From: Verrucomicrobiota bacterium
GTDB lineage: Bacteria; Verrucomicrobiota; Verrucomicrobiae; Opitutales; CG1-02-43-26
Length of the DNA stretch: 9,292 bases
Reading direction: 5' to 3'
Assembly: GCA_013289195.1 (NCBI GenBank)
Contig: JABDAI010000047.1
Span: 1-9,292 of the forward strand
The position numbers and the translations under genes are program-made. The notes beneath the pieces are model-generated. The model was not told the origin of the DNA and made no database searches. It was given only the letters and a program-made list of their open reading frames with translations. Positions 6,954 through 9,292 of this stretch are shown here, in pieces (the first letter of the stretch is position 1; every line of letters starts with the position of its first letter).

Positions 6954-7607
6954 TTATTTTGCAGGAGCAGCCTCAGTTGCTGGTTTTGCAGTTTCTGACT
7001 CTTTGGCTTCTGCTACAGGTGCTGCTGCTGCTTCAGCTTCAGCTGCTGCCTTACGGCCATCAGAACATGAAATAACAACTGTTTCTGGATCACCGAGGAA
7101 TGTAACTCCTTCTATTGGCGGTAAGTCTTTAACGTGAATAGAATGCCCAGCATGAAGCTCTGTAATATCCACATTAATAAATTCGGGAAGATTTTTTGGA
7201 AGACATTTTACATGAAGCGTGTGATGCAATATTTCCAAAGTACCATTTTCAAATTTAACGCCTACAGCCTCTCCTACTGTGTGAACGGGGAGTGTGGTAT
7301 GCATGGGTTCATTTGCCGATACTTCATGAAAATCTACATGCAAGAATGCACCGGTTGAAGGTTCTCGAAAAAGTTTCTCGATAATGGTAAGCTTTGCACT
7401 ACCTTTATCACTTGTAACAGAAATAAGGCTAGCAGTTCCTGAAGTGGCACGCATTAGTTTGCGTAACTCTGCTTCATTAACTGAAATACATTCGTTGCCT
7501 GATTTACCATAAATTATTCCAGGAATTATTCCTTGCTTACGTAAGCGCTTTGATGCTGCAGTTCCGACTGCTTCGCGGTGTGATACTGATAACTTAAGCT
7601 GTTTCAT
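6954..7607 (-). CDS. rplY: 50S ribosomal protein L25, long CTC/TL5 form
   Basis: L25/CTC binds 5S rRNA in the large subunit. The 217 residues fit the two-domain CTC/TL5 form rather than the short E. coli L25. The N-terminal L25 domain spans about 1-93 (GTAASKRLRKQGIIPGIIYG at 15-34, then LHVDFHEV at 89-96). The C-terminal TL5 domain spans about 98-182, with TVGEAVGVKFENGTLEI and the DITELHAGHSIHVKDL segment. A low-complexity tail rich in Ala, Glu and Lys (about 187-217) is probably disordered. It is the first gene of the operon, with a strong promoter about 50 bp upstream. The ATG leader is CTTAAAAGTA, without a Shine-Dalgarno. Confidence 0.95.
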   Translation of the reverse strand: MKQLKLSVSHREAVGTAASKRLRKQGIIPGIIYGKSGNECISVNEAELRKLMRATSGTASLISVTSDKGSAKLTIIEKLFREPSTGAFLHVDFHEVSANEPMHTTLPVHTVGEAVGVKFENGTLEILHHTLHVKCLPKNLPEFINVDITELHAGHSIHVKDLPPIEGVTFLGDPETVVISCSDGRKAAAEAEAAAAPVAEAKESETAKPATEAAPAK

Positions 7608-7655
7608 TACTTTTAAGTTTATTAATTCTAATGTGAAAGTTGTTAATCTAAAGGA

Positions 7656-7684
7656 ATGGTAAATAAATGCAACTAAAATGTCAA
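7656..7684 (-). promoter_or_regulatory. Sigma70-type promoter of the rplY to bamA operon
   Basis: On the minus strand a perfect -35 box TTGACA (7679-7684) is separated by an ideal 17 bp from TACCAT (7656-7661), a 4/6 match to the -10 box. Transcription would start near 7649, leaving a leader of about 42 bases before the rplY ATG at 7607. No equally good promoter stands out in the short gaps within the cluster, supporting one long transcript. Confidence 0.6.
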
Positions 7685-7704
7685 AATATTTTTGGTTTAG
7701 TTGA

Positions 7705-7719
7705 TTTACAGGTTTACAG
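7705..7719. repeat. Two TTTACAG direct repeats upstream of the rplY promoter
   Basis: TTTACAG occurs at 7705-7711 and again at 7713-7719, an 8-bp period, about 20 bp upstream of the -35 box and roughly 60 bp upstream of the predicted start. It could be a small regulator site, but with two 7-base copies in AT-rich DNA chance is possible. Confidence 0.25.
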
Positions 7720-7897
7720 ATTCATTATGTTTGATAGTCAAAGATTTTTTCTGAACAGAATGATGGGGATTTACGCAAAAATTATATTATTCATTATTTA
7801 TATCTAATATTTGATTTTTCATAAAAACTGATCTTAATTTAAATAAACTATATATAAAAAAATTATATTACATAAAAAATAAAATTTATTTAAGATT

Positions 7898-9292
7898 ATG
7901 AGTAATATTGGCAATGCAAGAATCACCAAAATAGTACGGAGGCCTATAACTTCTGAACCCGAACCGCCTACACTGAAGCGTGCGGAGTCGTTTTTTGGCC
8001 ATGTTTATGAATATGGCAAATATGGGGTAAGTGAGTTAGCATATGCGGGGCGTGAGATTGGTTGGTTATCCGGCCGTGTCTATGACTATGTAGAAGATTG
8101 GAGAACTGGAAGTCATAATTTTCAAATATGTTTCGAGTTAGATAACGGGAAAGTTATATCGACTGGAATTACTAAGTCGTTGATGGATAGGTACATAAAA
8201 AGTGATACAACGTTGTCTTCAACGGAAAAGGAAAAGATACAACAGTTTTTATCGAAAGATTTTTTATCGCAAGTTATCGGGTTAGATTTATCTAAGGCGT
8301 CTGAAAATCATTTAAAGAGTATTGGAAAATTGTTCGCAATAACAACTAATCTGGAGTTTATAAAGGAATCCATTGCATTAAACTTAAAGAATTTTAATGT
8401 AATGGTGGACGTTTTGTTAGAAGATGAAGGTAAGATTTTAAATAGAATACTTTTTTTTAAAAAGACTGAACAGATAGCAATCTTAAAAGCTTTAGATGCA
8501 TGTCCTGAATTATTGAAAGATCGAGAGCTTTTAATCAAGATATTAAATTCTCCACGTTCTGTTTATAACTCTTCTGCAGTAATAATTAACTTTGGTAAGT
8601 ATCCTGAATTATTTAAATTGGATCCCGATCTTCTAAGTGCAATAATATTGCACGATACATATCCTGCTACAACATTAGAACATTTTGGAAGATTTCCTAA
8701 TTTATTGAAATTAGATCCTAACCTTTTAGAACTTATATGGTACTCTTTTCGTTCATATACAGAGGTATTCGCTGATCATCCTATATTGCTAACAATGGAT
8801 CGAAAGCTTTTAAAGGCAATAGCTAGAACAGGACATGAAAATTGGCTATTACCAACATTTGCCGAGTATCCTGAATTAATAAAATTAGATCCTCTTCTTT
8901 TGAAAAAGATATTTAAAACTTCTTGGAAGGCAGATACTTTAGCAGCATTTGGTAAATATCCTGAATTAGTCAAATTGGATTCTCAACTATTAGATAGAAT
9001 ATTAAAGAAACCTGAGCCTTACACTGTATTAAATTTGATTGGAGAATATCCGGAGATAAAAAATCTAAAACCTGATCTAATGGACAAAATATTGCTTGCC
9101 AATGATCCTGTTAGTATATTAGTTGCCATACGTCAGAAGCTTACGATATTGGAATTGTTTACATTAAACCCCGATCTGACAGACAAAATACTTCCGTTGA
9201 AAAATGCAGGGAAGCTATTAAGTGTCATTGCTGAACATACTCAGTTATTGAACCTACTTAGTGACGATCTGATGCATAAGATTCTTCCTTTG
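7898..9292 (+). CDS. Alpha-helical tandem-repeat protein, unrecognised family (3' end outside window)
   Basis: The frame is open from the ATG at 7898 to the window edge (465 codons); an in-frame TAA at 7880-7882 limits the start. There is no signal peptide or membrane segment, so it is cytoplasmic or exported by a non-Sec route. Residues 1-30 are polar and Pro-rich; about 31-105 form a compact aromatic- and glycine-rich part (FFGHVYEYGKYGVSELAYAG, then FQICFELDNGKVIST). From about 172 the protein becomes Leu/Ile-rich helical repeats of 28-33 residues. The clear units begin at residues 202, 235, 266, 294, 324, 354, 384, 414 and 447, with core YPEL-x-KLDP-x-LL-x-x-I and a second helix ending FGK. 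This predicts an alpha-solenoid, usually a binding scaffold. I cannot name the family; mTERF-like or TALE-like solenoids are loose structural comparisons only. The first 90 or so codons use more G/C than the repeat part. There is no Shine-Dalgarno. Confidence 0.85.
   Translation, partial: MSNIGNARITKIVRRPITSEPEPPTLKRAESFFGHVYEYGKYGVSELAYAGREIGWLSGRVYDYVEDWRTGSHNFQICFELDNGKVISTGITKSLMDRYIKSDTTLSSTEKEKIQQFLSKDFLSQVIGLDLSKASENHLKSIGKLFAITTNLEFIKESIALNLKNFNVMVDVLLEDEGKILNRILFFKKTEQIAILKALDACPELLKDRELLIKILNSPRSVYNSSAVIINFGKYPELFKLDPDLLSAIILHDTYPATTLEHFGRFPNLLKLDPNLLELIWYSFRSYTEVFADHPILLTMDRKLLKAIARTGHENWLLPTFAEYPELIKLDPLLLKKIFKTSWKADTLAAFGKYPELVKLDSQLLDRILKKPEPYTVLNLIGEYPEIKNLKPDLMDKILLANDPVSILVAIRQKLTILELFTLNPDLTDKILPLKNAGKLLSVIAEHTQLLNLLSDDLMHKILPL
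8501..9292 (+). repeat. About 90-bp degenerate tandem repeats inside the helical-repeat gene
   Basis: Nine units of 84-99 bp encode the repeated YPEL/KLDP motif and continue past the window edge. Units 5 to 7 are exactly 90 bp each. TATCCTGAATTA recurs identically at 8600-8611, 8867-8878 and 8957-8968, the last two exactly 90 bp apart. The rest has diverged at DNA level while the protein pattern is kept, so these are old, selected protein repeats rather than recent slippage. Confidence 0.8.

Larger units (their letters stand above)
7608..7897. other. Divergent AT-rich intergenic region
   Basis: This 290-bp gap separates rplY (leftward) from the repeat-protein gene (rightward). Its left part holds the rplY promoter and the TTTACAG pair. 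The right part (about 7770-7897) is extremely A/T-rich. For the rightward gene I see only weak options, such as TTTACG (7770-7775) 16 bp from CATTAT (7792-7797), or TTGATT at 7811-7816 without a good -10 box. I see no RNA gene, terminator hairpin or further coding frame here. Confidence 0.6.

Noticed and set aside
7705..7719. CRISPR-like or iteron-like array
   Set aside because: Only two 7-base copies one base apart are present; there are no spacers, no further copies and no origin-like DnaA boxes seen nearby.
8308..8973. Minus-strand frames opposite the repeat-protein gene
   Set aside because: They are antisense to the long open plus-strand frame, and their own repeat-like look is produced by the 90-bp repeats.

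Overview
The window is AT-rich bacterial chromosome. Most of it is one minus-strand housekeeping cluster that reads, in transcription order, rplY (L25/CTC), pth, rpsF (S6), ssb, rplI (L9), dnaB, bamA. Spacing is tight: one base overlapped, or 8 to 34 bases between neighbours. A near-consensus promoter (TTGACA, 17 bp, TACCAT) lies just upstream of rplY, so a single operon from about position 7650 to 1161 is likely. BamA means a Gram-negative-type outer membrane. The set pth-rpsF-ssb-rplI-dnaB is widespread, but rpsR (S18), usually beside ssb and rplI, is absent here. The low GC, the missing rpsR and a bamA placed directly after dnaB would fit a member of the PVC group (Verrucomicrobiota, Lentisphaerota or a relative), perhaps host-associated. 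That placement is inference and is not secure.

Left flank (1 to about 1160): downstream of bamA, still on the minus strand, lie a stretch that may hold a decayed glycine-rich membrane peptide, a small unrecognised 89-codon gene, and the first 181 codons of an exported protein that runs off the window. The exported protein has its own strong promoter (TTGACA, 18 bp, TAATAT), which points to a unit separate from the operon.

Right flank (7608 to 9292): an AT-rich divergent intergenic region separates rplY from a plus-strand gene that runs off the right edge. Its visible 465 codons encode a non-secretory N-terminal region of about 110 residues, a linking segment, and at least nine degenerate helical repeats of about 30 residues built around a YPEL-x-KLDP-x-LL-x-x-I core. 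I cannot assign it to a named family. It is the most unusual item in the window.

How the genes work together: the operon joins ribosome parts (L25, S6, L9), recycling of peptidyl-tRNA (Pth), replication (SSB, DnaB) and outer-membrane protein assembly (BamA). Almost all starts lack a Shine-Dalgarno sequence and have A/T-rich leaders instead, which suggests an SD-independent mode of initiation in this organism.
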